A stretch of DNA of 64,000 nt from Asticcacaulis endophyticus (lineage in GTDB: Bacteria; Pseudomonadota; Alphaproteobacteria; Caulobacterales; Caulobacteraceae): NCBI RefSeq assembly GCF_014652575.1, contig NZ_BMZB01000005.1, forward strand, positions 62,001-126,000, in the 5' to 3' direction. Below are positions 44,459 through 53,014 of this stretch, one piece after another. The position numbers and the translations under genes are program-made. The stretch's first letter is position 1, and each line of letters opens with the position of its first letter. Below the pieces are notes generated by a model that did no database searches, was not told the DNA's origin, and saw only the letters and a list, made by a program, of their open reading frames with translations.

Positions 44459-45019
44459 CTAAAGACCCGGAAGCTTGAACTTAGCGTCTTTTTTCTGCTC
44501 GATGATGATCGGCTGTTCACCGACCAGCTTGGTCAGGCGTTCCTTTTCAGCGGCGGCATCCAGCGGGGCGACTTCGGCACCGAGAGCGGCGTTAGAGCCA
44601 GCGACCACATTTGTTTCCGGCTTTTTCCAGAACATGACCGAATCGGAAAACGACTTTTCCTTATAGGTCAGGTCGCCAAATTCATCATCAACCACATAGC
44701 GGGCCAGAGGATCGGCGCGGTCGGCTCCGGTTTTTGAGGCAAAAATCTTTTCACCCTCAGAGCGGGTAAAGCCCTGACGCTGACCCAGCAAAGCTTCGCG
44801 GGCCGCACTTTCGGGCTGAAGCTCCTGCGGACGGGGCTCACCGGGCGCGGGCGGGCGCAGGGCGTAATCGGGCGGTACGATCAGCGGAGCCTTGGTGACC
44901 ACGCGGAATTCATCGGGGGTAACCTTGTTGAGGCCCAGCGCGGACTTGGTGGATTCGCAACCCGATAGGGCCAGACCCGCCAGCACCGTTAAACCCAAAA
45001 CGACCTTAACCGACTTCAT
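44459..45019 (-). CDS. bamF: BamF-type lipoprotein (DUF3035)
   Basis: 186 residues with lipoprotein signal (lipobox LSGC, Cys21). The mature start VTPDEFRVVTKAPLIVPPDYALRPP is the hallmark of DUF3035. This family is an accessory lipoprotein subunit of the alphaproteobacterial beta-barrel assembly machine. A mid-region ERGE-like segment and C-terminal charged helix follow. It lies downstream of lspA, the peptidase that would process it. Confidence 0.82.
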   Translation of the reverse strand: MKSVKVVLGLTVLAGLALSGCESTKSALGLNKVTPDEFRVVTKAPLIVPPDYALRPPAPGEPRPQELQPESAAREALLGQRQGFTRSEGEKIFASKTGADRADPLARYVVDDEFGDLTYKEKSFSDSVMFWKKPETNVVAGSNAALGAEVAPLDAAAEKERLTKLVGEQPIIIEQKKDAKFKLPGL

Positions 45020-45154
45020 ATTTCGCTCCAGACCTGCCTGTAATGGCGAGGCACCAAAATTAACAAACTAACCGTTACTGTGTTTAAGCGGCTGTGCCAA
45101 GCCCCCAAAGATGACGAAACCTAACCGGCAATTAAGCCTTTTTTTCGCCCGTAA

Positions 45155-45679
45155 CTAAGCTTTCGCGTCACTTTCCTTGGTGGTGAACACTTCCCAGATC
45201 AGCATGACCACACCAACCGAAATGCAGGCGTCAGCAATATTGAACACCCACGGGAAATAAAGCCCGGAAAAGTCCAGAAAATCGACCACGGCCCCGAACC
45301 TTATGCGGTCAATGGCATTACCGATCGCGCCGCCGATGACGAGACCCAGTGACCACGCCAGCCACGGCCGCTCAGCCTTACGCACCCAGTTGATCAGAAA
45401 GATCGAGACCACGATTGAGAACAGCACCAGCAACCACCGGCCCAGACCGTCCGCGCCCAGAAGGCCAAAGCTTACGCCATCATTCCACACCATGCTGAGG
45501 TGAAAAAACGGCAAAACCTCAATCTGCTGCTGGACCGGCAGGTTAATGCCGAACAGAATCCAGTGCTTTGAGATCTGATCAAGAATTAGGGCGACGATGG
45601 CCACAATCAGACCCAGCGCACCGTAACGGCTCACACGGCCCTTCAAACGGGTTTCAATCCCCGTCAATATATCAGCCAT
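45155..45679 (-). CDS. lspA: Lipoprotein signal peptidase II
   Basis: 174 residues from the ATG at 45679; the frame is open upstream inside ileS. Four membrane helices are visible. The two catalytic Asp lie in GNAIDRIRFGAVVDF and VFNIADACISVG. It cleaves the signal peptide of diacylglyceryl-prolipoproteins. It overlaps the ileS 3' end by 8 bp, the usual ileS-lspA coupling. Confidence 0.96.
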   Translation of the reverse strand: MADILTGIETRLKGRVSRYGALGLIVAIVALILDQISKHWILFGINLPVQQQIEVLPFFHLSMVWNDGVSFGLLGADGLGRWLLVLFSIVVSIFLINWVRKAERPWLAWSLGLVIGGAIGNAIDRIRFGAVVDFLDFSGLYFPWVFNIADACISVGVVMLIWEVFTTKESDAKA

Positions 45680-48671
45680 GTAATTTGTCCCAATAGGCGA
45701 CCGCATCGGCATCACGGTGCGACAGGTCGGGGTAGCGCGGATCAGTGCCCACTTCGGGCAGGATGCGCCATGAGCGCTGACACTTCTGACCGTGGGCCAG
45801 CAGCACAACCACGCTGACGTCTTTCACGTCCTCAAGGCGGAAGGCGTGTTCCGGCCCCATTGAGTTGGACAAAACCGCCTGAGAGGTGCGGAACACTTCG
45901 GCGGCATCAATGCCGTCAAAAGCCGCCATCAGCACGTCGTTATCTATATAGACATGTGGCGCGGCTTCTAACGCGGCCCCGATGACCTTTTCACGGCGTT
46001 TTTCCTCTAACGCGCCGGTGACGACATCCAGCACATGCTCGATCTTTTCCCAGCGCGCGGCCTCGGCTTCATTGTGCCATTCGGCCGGGACGGGATTGAG
46101 CGTGCGGAAGACGTTTTCGGAGGCGTCGGGGTAGCGGTACGACCACGCTTCTTCGGTGGTGAAGCTCATGATCGGCCCCAGCCACGCGGTCAGGCGCTCA
46201 AACAGGATATTGAGCACGGTGCGGGTGGCGCGGCGTTTCACGCTGTCGGGGCGGTCGCAATAGAGGCAATCTTTGCGGATATCGAAATAGAGCGCCGACA
46301 GGGTTTGTGAGGCGAAATCCGCGACCGGGCGGATGACGCCGGCGAAATCATAGACGCCGTAAGCATCGCGCACTTGCGCATCCAGCGCATGAACGCGGTG
46401 CAGGATATAGCGTTCCAATGACGGCATGTCCTTATAGGCGACCTGCTCGGCCTCGGTGTAGCCGTTGAGCGCACCCAGCAGATAGCGGATTGAGTTACGC
46501 AGCTTGCGATAGGCATCGACGGTGGTTTGCAGGATCTGCTTACCGATGCGCAGGTCTTCGGAATAGTCGCTGAGGGCTACCCACAGACGCAGGATTTCAA
46601 CACCCGATTCCTTGGCCACGTCCTGGGGGCTGACGACATTGCCCTTGGATTTCGACATTTTTTCGCCCTGTTCATCCAGGACGAAACCGTGGGTCAGAAC
46701 CCCTTTGAACGGGGCATGGCCGCGCGTGCCGCAGGATTCCAGCAGCGATGACTGGAACCAGCCGCGATGCTGATCCGAGCCTTCGAGATAGAGGTCAGCA
46801 GGGCTACGCGTGTTTTCGCGGCCCTCCAGCGTAAAGGCGTGGGTTGAGCCGGAATCAAACCAGACATCGAGAATGTCGGTGATCTTTTCATAATCGTCCG
46901 GGTTATAGCCGTTGCCCAGAAACTCGGCGTCGGGCAGGGTAAACCAGGCATCGGCCCCGCCGTCGCGGATACGGTCGATGATGCGCTTATTGACCGCTTC
47001 GTCGCGCAGCGGCTCACCCGTCGATTTACTGACGTACATGGCCAGCGGCGTGCCCCAGTTGCGCTGGCGGCTGATCAGCCAGTCGGGGCGGGTTTCGACC
47101 ATCGAGCGGATACGGTTCTTGCCTTGTGCGGGGTAGAAGGCGGTTTGGTCGATGGCGGTGAGCGCGGTATCTCGTAACCCGCCATCCATGCGGATAAACC
47201 ACTGCGGCGTATTGCGGAAGATGACCGGGGCCTTCGAGCGCCATGAGTGCGGGTAGGAGTGTTCGACCCGTCCGCGCGCCAGCAGGTTACCGGCTTCGAT
47301 CAGCTTTTCCATGACGATCTTATTGGCGTCGCCGAACTTACCGGCCTTCTTGCCTTCGGTTTCCAGAACTTTCAGACCTGCAAACAGCGGGACATGGGAA
47401 TAGTAGGCGCCGTCGGGATCAACCGTGTCGGGGATGGATGCAATAGAATAACGGCCAATCCAGACCATGTAATCTTCGACGCCGTGCCCTGGTGCGGTAT
47501 GCACAAAGCCTGTACCTGCGTCTGCGGTAACGTGGCCCCCTGCGATCAGTGGAACAGGAAAACCATAACCTTTTTTATCATCTGGATCTGGCGCAAGTGC
47601 TCTGAGCGGATGCTCACAAACTAATCGGCTCAACTGAGTATTACGATTGTAAGGCTCCTTGGTTTCCTTACCGTCATCAATTTTTTGTACCAATCTGTAT
47701 TCAGCATTTGCTGCTTTAAATACAGATTCCGCCAAGGCTTCTGCAACAATTAGTCGTTCGCCAATTTTAGCCCAAGGTTCAAACCCAAGCTCTTCGACAG
47801 ACTTCACCGCGGTAATTTCATACAGAGCGTAATTGATATCTGGCCCGTATGAAATAGCCCTGTTAGCCGGAATTGTCCAAGGCGTGGTTGTCCAGATAAC
47901 AATTGAAGCGTTGTCAAAGGGTGATGAAGTGATGGTATGCCCGTCGACGGTTTCACCTACAGAAGGGTCGCTCACCGGAAATTTCACCCACACCGTCGGG
48001 CTGACATGGTCGGCATATTCGACCTCGGCATCGGCTAGCGCCGTGCGCTCAACCGGCGACCACATCACCGGCTTTGAGCCGCGATAAAGCTGGCCCGACA
48101 TCATAAATTTGTGGAATTCTTCGGTCACCTTGGCTTCGGTGTCGAAATCCATGGTCGCGTAACGGTTATCCCAGTCGCCCAGGCCGCCCAGACGCTTGAA
48201 CTCATCGCGCTGAATGTCGATCCATTTGGCGGCGTATTCGCGGCAGGCCTTACGGAACTCAGCGGCGGGGACATCGCCTTTTTTGCGGCCCTTGGCGCGG
48301 AATTCCTCTTCGATCTTCCACTCGATCGGCAGACCATGACAGTCCCAGCCGGGAACGTAATCGACATCATAGCCCATCAGGAACTTTGAGCGGACCACGA
48401 AATCCTTCAGCAGCTTATTGAGCGCGTGACCGATATGAATATTGCCATTGGCATAGGGCGGGCCGTCGTGCATGACAAACAAAGGCGCGCCCTTACCCTG
48501 ACGGGCCTTGCGCACTTCGTTATAGAGGTCGGCCTCAGCCCATTTTTTGAGCATCTCCGGCTCGGCCTTGGGCAGGCCGCCGCGCATCGGAAAGTCGGTT
48601 TCGGGCAGGAACACCGTTTCGCGATAATCGCGTGCGGTCTGTTCAGTTGTGGTGTCGGTATCAGAAGCCAT
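45672..48671 (-). CDS. ileS: Isoleucyl-tRNA synthetase
   Basis: 999 residues. The class I motifs are NGNIHIGHAL (HIGH-like) and EKMSKSKGN (KMSKS); WTTTPWTIPANRA in the CP1 editing domain and C-terminal anticodon-binding domain are present. The C-terminal zinc domain is abbreviated with no clear Cys cluster visible. About 47490-47990 (residues ~228-394) is much more AT-rich than the rest of the gene and its neighbours; two 60-bp lines counted by hand were 37% and 43% GC. The frame is intact. lspA follows. Confidence 0.97.
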   Translation of the reverse strand: MASDTDTTTEQTARDYRETVFLPETDFPMRGGLPKAEPEMLKKWAEADLYNEVRKARQGKGAPLFVMHDGPPYANGNIHIGHALNKLLKDFVVRSKFLMGYDVDYVPGWDCHGLPIEWKIEEEFRAKGRKKGDVPAAEFRKACREYAAKWIDIQRDEFKRLGGLGDWDNRYATMDFDTEAKVTEEFHKFMMSGQLYRGSKPVMWSPVERTALADAEVEYADHVSPTVWVKFPVSDPSVGETVDGHTITSSPFDNASIVIWTTTPWTIPANRAISYGPDINYALYEITAVKSVEELGFEPWAKIGERLIVAEALAESVFKAANAEYRLVQKIDDGKETKEPYNRNTQLSRLVCEHPLRALAPDPDDKKGYGFPVPLIAGGHVTADAGTGFVHTAPGHGVEDYMVWIGRYSIASIPDTVDPDGAYYSHVPLFAGLKVLETEGKKAGKFGDANKIVMEKLIEAGNLLARGRVEHSYPHSWRSKAPVIFRNTPQWFIRMDGGLRDTALTAIDQTAFYPAQGKNRIRSMVETRPDWLISRQRNWGTPLAMYVSKSTGEPLRDEAVNKRIIDRIRDGGADAWFTLPDAEFLGNGYNPDDYEKITDILDVWFDSGSTHAFTLEGRENTRSPADLYLEGSDQHRGWFQSSLLESCGTRGHAPFKGVLTHGFVLDEQGEKMSKSKGNVVSPQDVAKESGVEILRLWVALSDYSEDLRIGKQILQTTVDAYRKLRNSIRYLLGALNGYTEAEQVAYKDMPSLERYILHRVHALDAQVRDAYGVYDFAGVIRPVADFASQTLSALYFDIRKDCLYCDRPDSVKRRATRTVLNILFERLTAWLGPIMSFTTEEAWSYRYPDASENVFRTLNPVPAEWHNEAEAARWEKIEHVLDVVTGALEEKRREKVIGAALEAAPHVYIDNDVLMAAFDGIDAAEVFRTSQAVLSNSMGPEHAFRLEDVKDVSVVVLLAHGQKCQRSWRILPEVGTDPRYPDLSHRDADAVAYWDKLHG

Positions 48672-48821
48672 TGGGGTAATCTCATCAGGCCGGGTTACGC
48701 GGGCACACAGGGCATCGCACCGGCAAAAAACATGGCCTCAGCGTTTATCAGAGCGAACTTTGATTGCCTAGCGCTTTCGGGCGTGTCATTCGACTTTTGG
48801 GACATGCTGAAAGGGGCGGGG

Positions 48822-49226
48822 ATGCCAGACAAGAAAGCACTATCTTGGCCAAGATTTGTCGTGGGGCTTTTTTTATCACCGCTTTTGTGGGTGATTGAGT
48901 TCTATGTGGTTCCGCACGACGAGCTTTTGGCTGGCGGGCAACTCCTATTTTACATTGCCGGAATTATATGGCTGATTGTCGTGTTGCTTTTGACCAAAGC
49001 CATTAGTCTGGCGCGTAAGCAAAAAATGTCGGCAACAGTTCTTATGTGGGTCTCGATAGGGCTCTCAATTCCGATAATGCTTAATCCGGCGAGTAAAGGC
49101 CCTAGTATGCCTGACTTCCAAATATTGGGCATAGTCGTGCCTGACATACTCATCTTACCAATCTTAAGCCTATTGACCGCCTTGGTATTCGCACTGATAG
49201 CCGGGCTGAGATGGCGCGCCAAATGA
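48822..49226 (+). CDS. Small multi-helix membrane protein, function unknown
   Basis: 134 residues from the ATG at 48822 (48804 is an alternative). The frame is open far upstream antisense to ileS, but that part has no plausible composition. Four hydrophobic helices are visible (about 11-28, 38-58, 72-86 and 104-129). Base composition is AT-richer than neighbouring core genes, suggesting recent acquisition. No family was recognised. Its last 57 bp overlap a candidate minus-strand gene at 49170. Confidence 0.6.
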   Translation: MPDKKALSWPRFVVGLFLSPLLWVIEFYVVPHDELLAGGQLLFYIAGIIWLIVVLLLTKAISLARKQKMSATVLMWVSIGLSIPIMLNPASKGPSMPDFQILGIVVPDILILPILSLLTALVFALIAGLRWRAK

Positions 49227-49328
49227 GGCGCAGTCTTGTCGCGGTGCAAAAATCGCACTGATCACAAGCCACCACATAGCGGCACAAAACGCGATGATGC
49301 TCAAAAACCCATAGCCTCTGATCGACAT
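49170..49328 (-). CDS. Candidate 52-residue membrane peptide
   Basis: A short frame from ATG at 49328 to TAG at 49170, reading MSIRGYGFLSIIAFCAAMWW and continuing with one hydrophobic helix, then a Cys-containing polar tail (two Cys). A weak AAAGG site lies upstream. It overlaps the end of the membrane protein on the other strand. It is too short to be sure of, but its helix looks protein-like. Confidence 0.35.
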   Translation of the reverse strand: MSIRGYGFLSIIAFCAAMWWLVISAIFAPRQDCASFGAPSQPGYQCEYQGGQ

Positions 49329-49594
49329 GGCTTTTGCCTTTATATGTTCCGAACCCTGTACTTTATGAACCTACTCTCTCATGAGGCGATTATACCGTCT
49401 ATCGGGTATCGGCATATTCGCCCCATTTGAGGTATATAGTTAGGCATTAGGGTGTGGATAAAAAAGGGCGAAACCCGTTATCTATAACGAAAGTGATAAC
49501 TGATCACCGCTATGTTATTAGGTTGTGTAGTCTGTAACGACAGCTCAAACTCAAGCTGAGTCTGCTCAGGCTGTGTTCGCAGTTGCGGCATCAA
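49329..49594 (+). other. AT-rich gap before ribF
   Basis: About 265 bp with no convincing gene. It is AT-rich with scattered TTATAC/TATAGTT sequences and a GTTATCTATAACGA-type imperfect inverted repeat near 49480. No terminator was seen for ribF. Confidence 0.3.
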
Positions 49595-50632
49595 CTACTT
49601 AGACGGGTGCATGTTCAGCCAGGATTTTGCCTGATCTGTGTCGGTCGCGATTTGCGCCTTAAGCTCATCTAATGATGAGAACTTCATGTCGGGACGCAGA
49701 TAATGCAGCAGCTCGACCTCGATCGTCTGGCCGTAAACCTCATATTGCAGATCAAACACATAGGTCTCAAACCGTTCGCTCAAACCCTCAGCAATCGTCG
49801 GGCGACGGCCCAGATTGGTGACCGAGCCCAAAACCTGTCCATCCTCAAAGCGGGTGCGGGTGGCATAGACGCCGTATTTTGGCCGGACATAGTCGCCTAA
49901 ATCAACATTCAGGGTCGGAAAACCGAGCGTACGGCCGATCTGATCGCCCTTGATGACCGTGCCCATATAGGCCTGCGGGTGGCCGAGTATCGCCGTGGCG
50001 CGTTCAAAATCTCCGACGTGCAAAGCTTCCCGGACGGCGGACGACGACAGCTTATTGCCGTCGGCATCGTCCTGACGATCCAGAATAGTGGTCGTGAAAC
50101 CGAACTGCGTCCCAAACGCCACCAGATCGGCGGCCTGACCCGCCGGTTGGTTCGGGCCGCGCTTGCCGAAGCTGAAATCAAACCCGGCACTGACGTGGGA
50201 GGCCCGTAACTGCTCGCTCAGGATGATGCGCCCGAAATCCTCAGCGCTTAAGGCCGACAGGTTCGCATCGAAATCGCAGATCAGCGCATAATCCGCGCCC
50301 AGGGCCTCATAGGAGCGCAACTGCTGCGGGACGTGCATCAGGCGGAATGGCTCGGCGTCAATGCCTCTGAGGTTTTGAAAATACTGCTGCGGGTGCGGAT
50401 CGAAGCTGATGACCGCACTTTTGTGGCCGCGCACGTGGGCGGTCTCGGTCGCCGCGGCAATCACACTGTGGTGGCCTTCGTGGACGCCGTCAAAGCTGCC
50501 GATCGCCACGCACAGGTTGGGCGGGATGCCCTCACCATGCGCCGGTTCATTGATGGCATAGGCCTCAAGCTTACCCTCGGCGGTCAGGCGCAGATGAAAG
50601 GCTTTGATATGATGGGCGGTGAACGGGGACAC
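49595..50632 (-). CDS. ribF: Bifunctional riboflavin kinase / FAD synthetase
   Basis: 345 residues from a GTG at 50632. The N-terminal FAD synthetase (nucleotidyltransferase) has AIGSFDGVHEGHHSVI and FDPHP; the C-terminal riboflavin kinase has GRTLGFPTLNVDL, YATRTR and the end segment RPDMKFSSLDELKAQI. It makes FMN from riboflavin, then FAD. It starts 2 bp after the MaoC-type gene, so the two are coupled. No FMN riboswitch was seen. Confidence 0.95.
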   Translation of the reverse strand: MSPFTAHHIKAFHLRLTAEGKLEAYAINEPAHGEGIPPNLCVAIGSFDGVHEGHHSVIAAATETAHVRGHKSAVISFDPHPQQYFQNLRGIDAEPFRLMHVPQQLRSYEALGADYALICDFDANLSALSAEDFGRIILSEQLRASHVSAGFDFSFGKRGPNQPAGQAADLVAFGTQFGFTTTILDRQDDADGNKLSSSAVREALHVGDFERATAILGHPQAYMGTVIKGDQIGRTLGFPTLNVDLGDYVRPKYGVYATRTRFEDGQVLGSVTNLGRRPTIAEGLSERFETYVFDLQYEVYGQTIEVELLHYLRPDMKFSSLDELKAQIATDTDQAKSWLNMHPSK

Positions 50633-50634
50633 GA

Positions 50635-51075
50635 CTATGCTGTGACCGGCTTTTTCGGCGCGAGAACTTCGGCCACGCCGTCGACAAAGACCTTACCCCG
50701 CACCCTGACCGTGGTCTGAAGCTGGACGTGGGCGGTTTTCAGGTTGATGTCCTTGACGCGAATATGGACGGTGGCCTCATCACCCGGACGGATGGCGCGC
50801 TTAAAGCTCAAAGTTTGCCCGACATATATAGTGCCCCAGCCGGGCAGGCCGCCGGCAACGGTTGCCGAAATATAGGCGCCGGCCAGCATACCGTGGGCAA
50901 CCTTGCCTTTAAACGGTGACGCGGCCGCATAGGCTTCATCGACATGGATTGGGTTATGATCGCCTGAGACTTCGGCAAAGGCGGAGATAGCTGCGTCCGT
51001 CACCTGAAAGGTGCGGGTGATCTCCTGATCGATCATCAGGTCTTCGAGGTACACAGTGGGGGCGGAATCGGACAT
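50635..51075 (-). CDS. MaoC-like (R)-hydratase / dehydratase
   Basis: 146 residues from the ATG at 51075; the longer frame to 51207 adds a leader unlike the family. The hot-dog fold signature VSGDHNPIHVDEAYAAASPFKGKVAHGMLAGAY is here in part (FAEVSGDHNPIH, then KVAHGMLAGA), with the catalytic Asp/His. Such proteins hydrate enoyl-CoA/enoyl-thioesters. Its link to ribF is probably positional. Confidence 0.85.
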   Translation of the reverse strand: MSDSAPTVYLEDLMIDQEITRTFQVTDAAISAFAEVSGDHNPIHVDEAYAAASPFKGKVAHGMLAGAYISATVAGGLPGWGTIYVGQTLSFKRAIRPGDEATVHIRVKDINLKTAHVQLQTTVRVRGKVFVDGVAEVLAPKKPVTA

Positions 51076-51371
51076 GTTGGCTTTAAGTCGCTTAAAAAAA
51101 TTAAGCGTCACCGTTATTATGTGACGATGCCAATTGCCAAATCTTTTTGCAGTTTCATCCGTGAAATTATGTCCCAAACTGACAAAAAAGTTTTGCACCT
51201 GTCCCAAAATTTCACCATAATCGTGGTTAATTTAAGGTATATCATTGAATTTAAACGATAAATATAAAATCGGCTCTTAACCGAATTTTTGTCTGTCTTT
51301 GTCATGATGGCCCTGTCTTCAAATGAAGGGCGTCGCGTGTTGCGGGTCCAAAAAAATAGGTGGGGCTTTAC
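51076..51371. promoter_or_regulatory. Divergent promoter region between maoC-ribF and cheY-cheZ
   Basis: About 295 bp, AT-rich (51180-51290). It contains two copies of TGTCCCAAA at 51170-51178 and 51200-51208, exactly 30 bp apart (about three helical turns), a possible regulator-binding pair. No gene was recognised. Confidence 0.4.
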
Positions 51372-51758
51372 ATGGCCATCGATATGTCCATGCCGGTGCT
51401 GGTCGTAGATGACTACAAAACCATGCTTCGGATCATTTCCAATCTGCTCAAGCAATTGGGCTTTGAAAATGTCGAAGAAGCTTCGGACGGCACCGAAGCA
51501 CTCGATAAGATGAAAAAAGGCGCCTATGGCCTGGTCATTTCTGACTGGAACATGGAACCCATGACAGGCTACGAACTGCTGTTGAAGGTCCGCGCGGACG
51601 ATTCTCTTAAGCGCACGCCTTTCATCATGGTTACGGCTGAGTCCAAGACGGAAAACGTGATTGCGGCCAAAAAAGCCGGTGTGAACAACTATATCGTGAA
51701 ACCGTTCAACGCCGCGACTTTGAAGCAAAAAATCACCGCCGTTCTTGGTGATTTCTAA
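51372..51758 (+). CDS. cheY: Chemotaxis response regulator CheY
   Basis: 128 residues from the ATG at 51372 (MAIDMSMPVLVVDDYKTMLR), a stand-alone receiver. The phosphoacceptor Asp is in ISDWNMEPM, the conserved Thr in MVTAESK, and Tyr/Lys in NYIVKPF. This is the CheY pattern, including the Tyr of the flagellar-switch-binding surface. A CheZ gene follows after 52 bp, supporting a motor-binding role. Other single-domain regulators are possible. Confidence 0.85.
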   Translation: MAIDMSMPVLVVDDYKTMLRIISNLLKQLGFENVEEASDGTEALDKMKKGAYGLVISDWNMEPMTGYELLLKVRADDSLKRTPFIMVTAESKTENVIAAKKAGVNNYIVKPFNAATLKQKITAVLGDF

Positions 51759-51810
51759 GCTTTAAACTGACTAACAGTAGCCTTAAACTAACATAATAAC
51801 AGGTTCATCA

Positions 51811-52857
51811 ATGGCCCAGGCATCACATAAGGCAGAGACTGACATGGACGGGTTCGACCCCGCTCTGGTTCAGGAACTTGAGCCTAAGCTTATCAATCTG
51901 ATGCAGCAATCCGAAGCGCTGGTCGCTTTGATGCGTGGCTTTTTCCAGCAGCTTGATAAGCGTCGCTCCGATGAGTTCAGAATCATCGCGGGCTATATCG
52001 CTAAGGCCAAGGAAGAGATCCGCGAACTGCGCCCGCATGATCTGTCGAACGACCGTATTCCGACCGCCGGGGCCGAGCTTGAGGCCATCACCCGCGATAC
52101 TGAAAACGCCACCCACACGATCATGAACTGCGCCGAAGCCATGATGGGCTTTTCGGTTAAGGATTTTGGTGACGACCCCAAAGCCTATAAGGCAGCGGTC
52201 GATGATCAGGTCATGATGATTTTTGAGGCGTGCAGCTTTCAGGACATCACGGGACAGCGCGTCTCCAAGGTCGTCAATGTCTTAAAGCAGATCGAAGACC
52301 GCGTCACGCGCCTGGCCGATAAGCTGGGCATAGAGGACAAGAGTGTTGAACTTACCGACCGTGAAAAGCGCGACCGTGACCTGCTGCTGAACGGTCCGGC
52401 CATCGGTGGGCCTGAAACCGGACAGGATTCGATTGATGCTCTGTTTGCCGGTGGTTTCGACAGCTTTGATGCGATTGAAGCGGCCCCTGCACCTGTGGTC
52501 GAGGCGCCAGCACCGGTAGCCCCTCCTGAACCGGTAGCCAAGGCGCCGGAACCAGAGCCCGCGCCTAAACCCGAACCAAAACCCGAAATTAAGGTGGCAC
52601 CTGCTCCGGCGCCCGTAGCGCCTGCGCAGGTGGCTCCAAAGCCAGCACCGGCCCCCCAACCGGCACCTGTGGCCAAAGCGCCAGAGCCTAAGCCTGCGCC
52701 TCAACCGGCTCCGGCACCCAAACCTGCGCCCGCTCCAGCCCCCGTGGCCGCCGCAGAAAGTAATTCTCAGGACGATATCGACTCATTGTTCGACATGAGC
52801 CCCGAAGACCTGAACAAGACAAACTCACAGGACGATATCGACGCCCTGTTTGACTAA
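51811..52857 (+). CDS. cheZ: CheZ-type CheY-P phosphatase with three FliM-like peptide motifs
   Basis: 348 residues. The N-terminal ~170 residues form the helical CheZ body; ACSFQDITGQRVSKVV has the catalytic Gln of the DLTGQ region (here DITGQ). From about 215 the chain is a Pro/Ala/Lys/Glu-rich linker, then C-terminal acidic motifs. Three segments resemble the FliM/CheZ CheY-binding consensus SQxxIDxLF: GQDSIDALFAGG (about 52420), SQDDIDSLFD (about 52766) and SQDDIDALFD at the very end. The first precedes the linker, the other two follow it. A bidirectional terminator follows. Confidence 0.82.
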   Translation: MAQASHKAETDMDGFDPALVQELEPKLINLMQQSEALVALMRGFFQQLDKRRSDEFRIIAGYIAKAKEEIRELRPHDLSNDRIPTAGAELEAITRDTENATHTIMNCAEAMMGFSVKDFGDDPKAYKAAVDDQVMMIFEACSFQDITGQRVSKVVNVLKQIEDRVTRLADKLGIEDKSVELTDREKRDRDLLLNGPAIGGPETGQDSIDALFAGGFDSFDAIEAAPAPVVEAPAPVAPPEPVAKAPEPEPAPKPEPKPEIKVAPAPAPVAPAQVAPKPAPAPQPAPVAKAPEPKPAPQPAPAPKPAPAPAPVAAAESNSQDDIDSLFDMSPEDLNKTNSQDDIDALFD

Positions 52858-52972
52858 AGACAAGCGCATTGGCTTCGCCAAACTTCGTTTCCAAAAAGTG
52901 TAACGCGGTTTTTGGACTCAGATGCGCGTAGAAAATAAGCAGAATAATCAGACGAAGATCTGGTGATGGTGA

Positions 52973-53010
52973 AAAACCGGCCGCGAAATCCCCTCGCGGC
53001 CGGTTTTTTG
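52973..53010. terminator. Bidirectional terminator between cheZ and the HAD gene
   Basis: AAAACCGGCCGCGA-loop-TCGCGGCCGGTTTTTT: 14-bp perfect stem with A- and T-runs, serving both convergent genes. A weaker CCAAAAA...TTTTTGG hairpin (52891-52915) precedes it. Confidence 0.93.
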
Positions 53011-53014
53011 TGAT

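Noticed and set aside
48426-48821. Long 5' extension of the plus-strand frame of the small membrane protein, antisense to ileS
   Set aside because: This part is the complement of conserved ileS codons; the hydrophobic protein begins only at about 48822.
49595-51075. Possible FMN riboswitch near ribF
   Set aside because: The region upstream of ribF is the maoC gene with a 2-bp gap; no conserved aptamer segments were seen.
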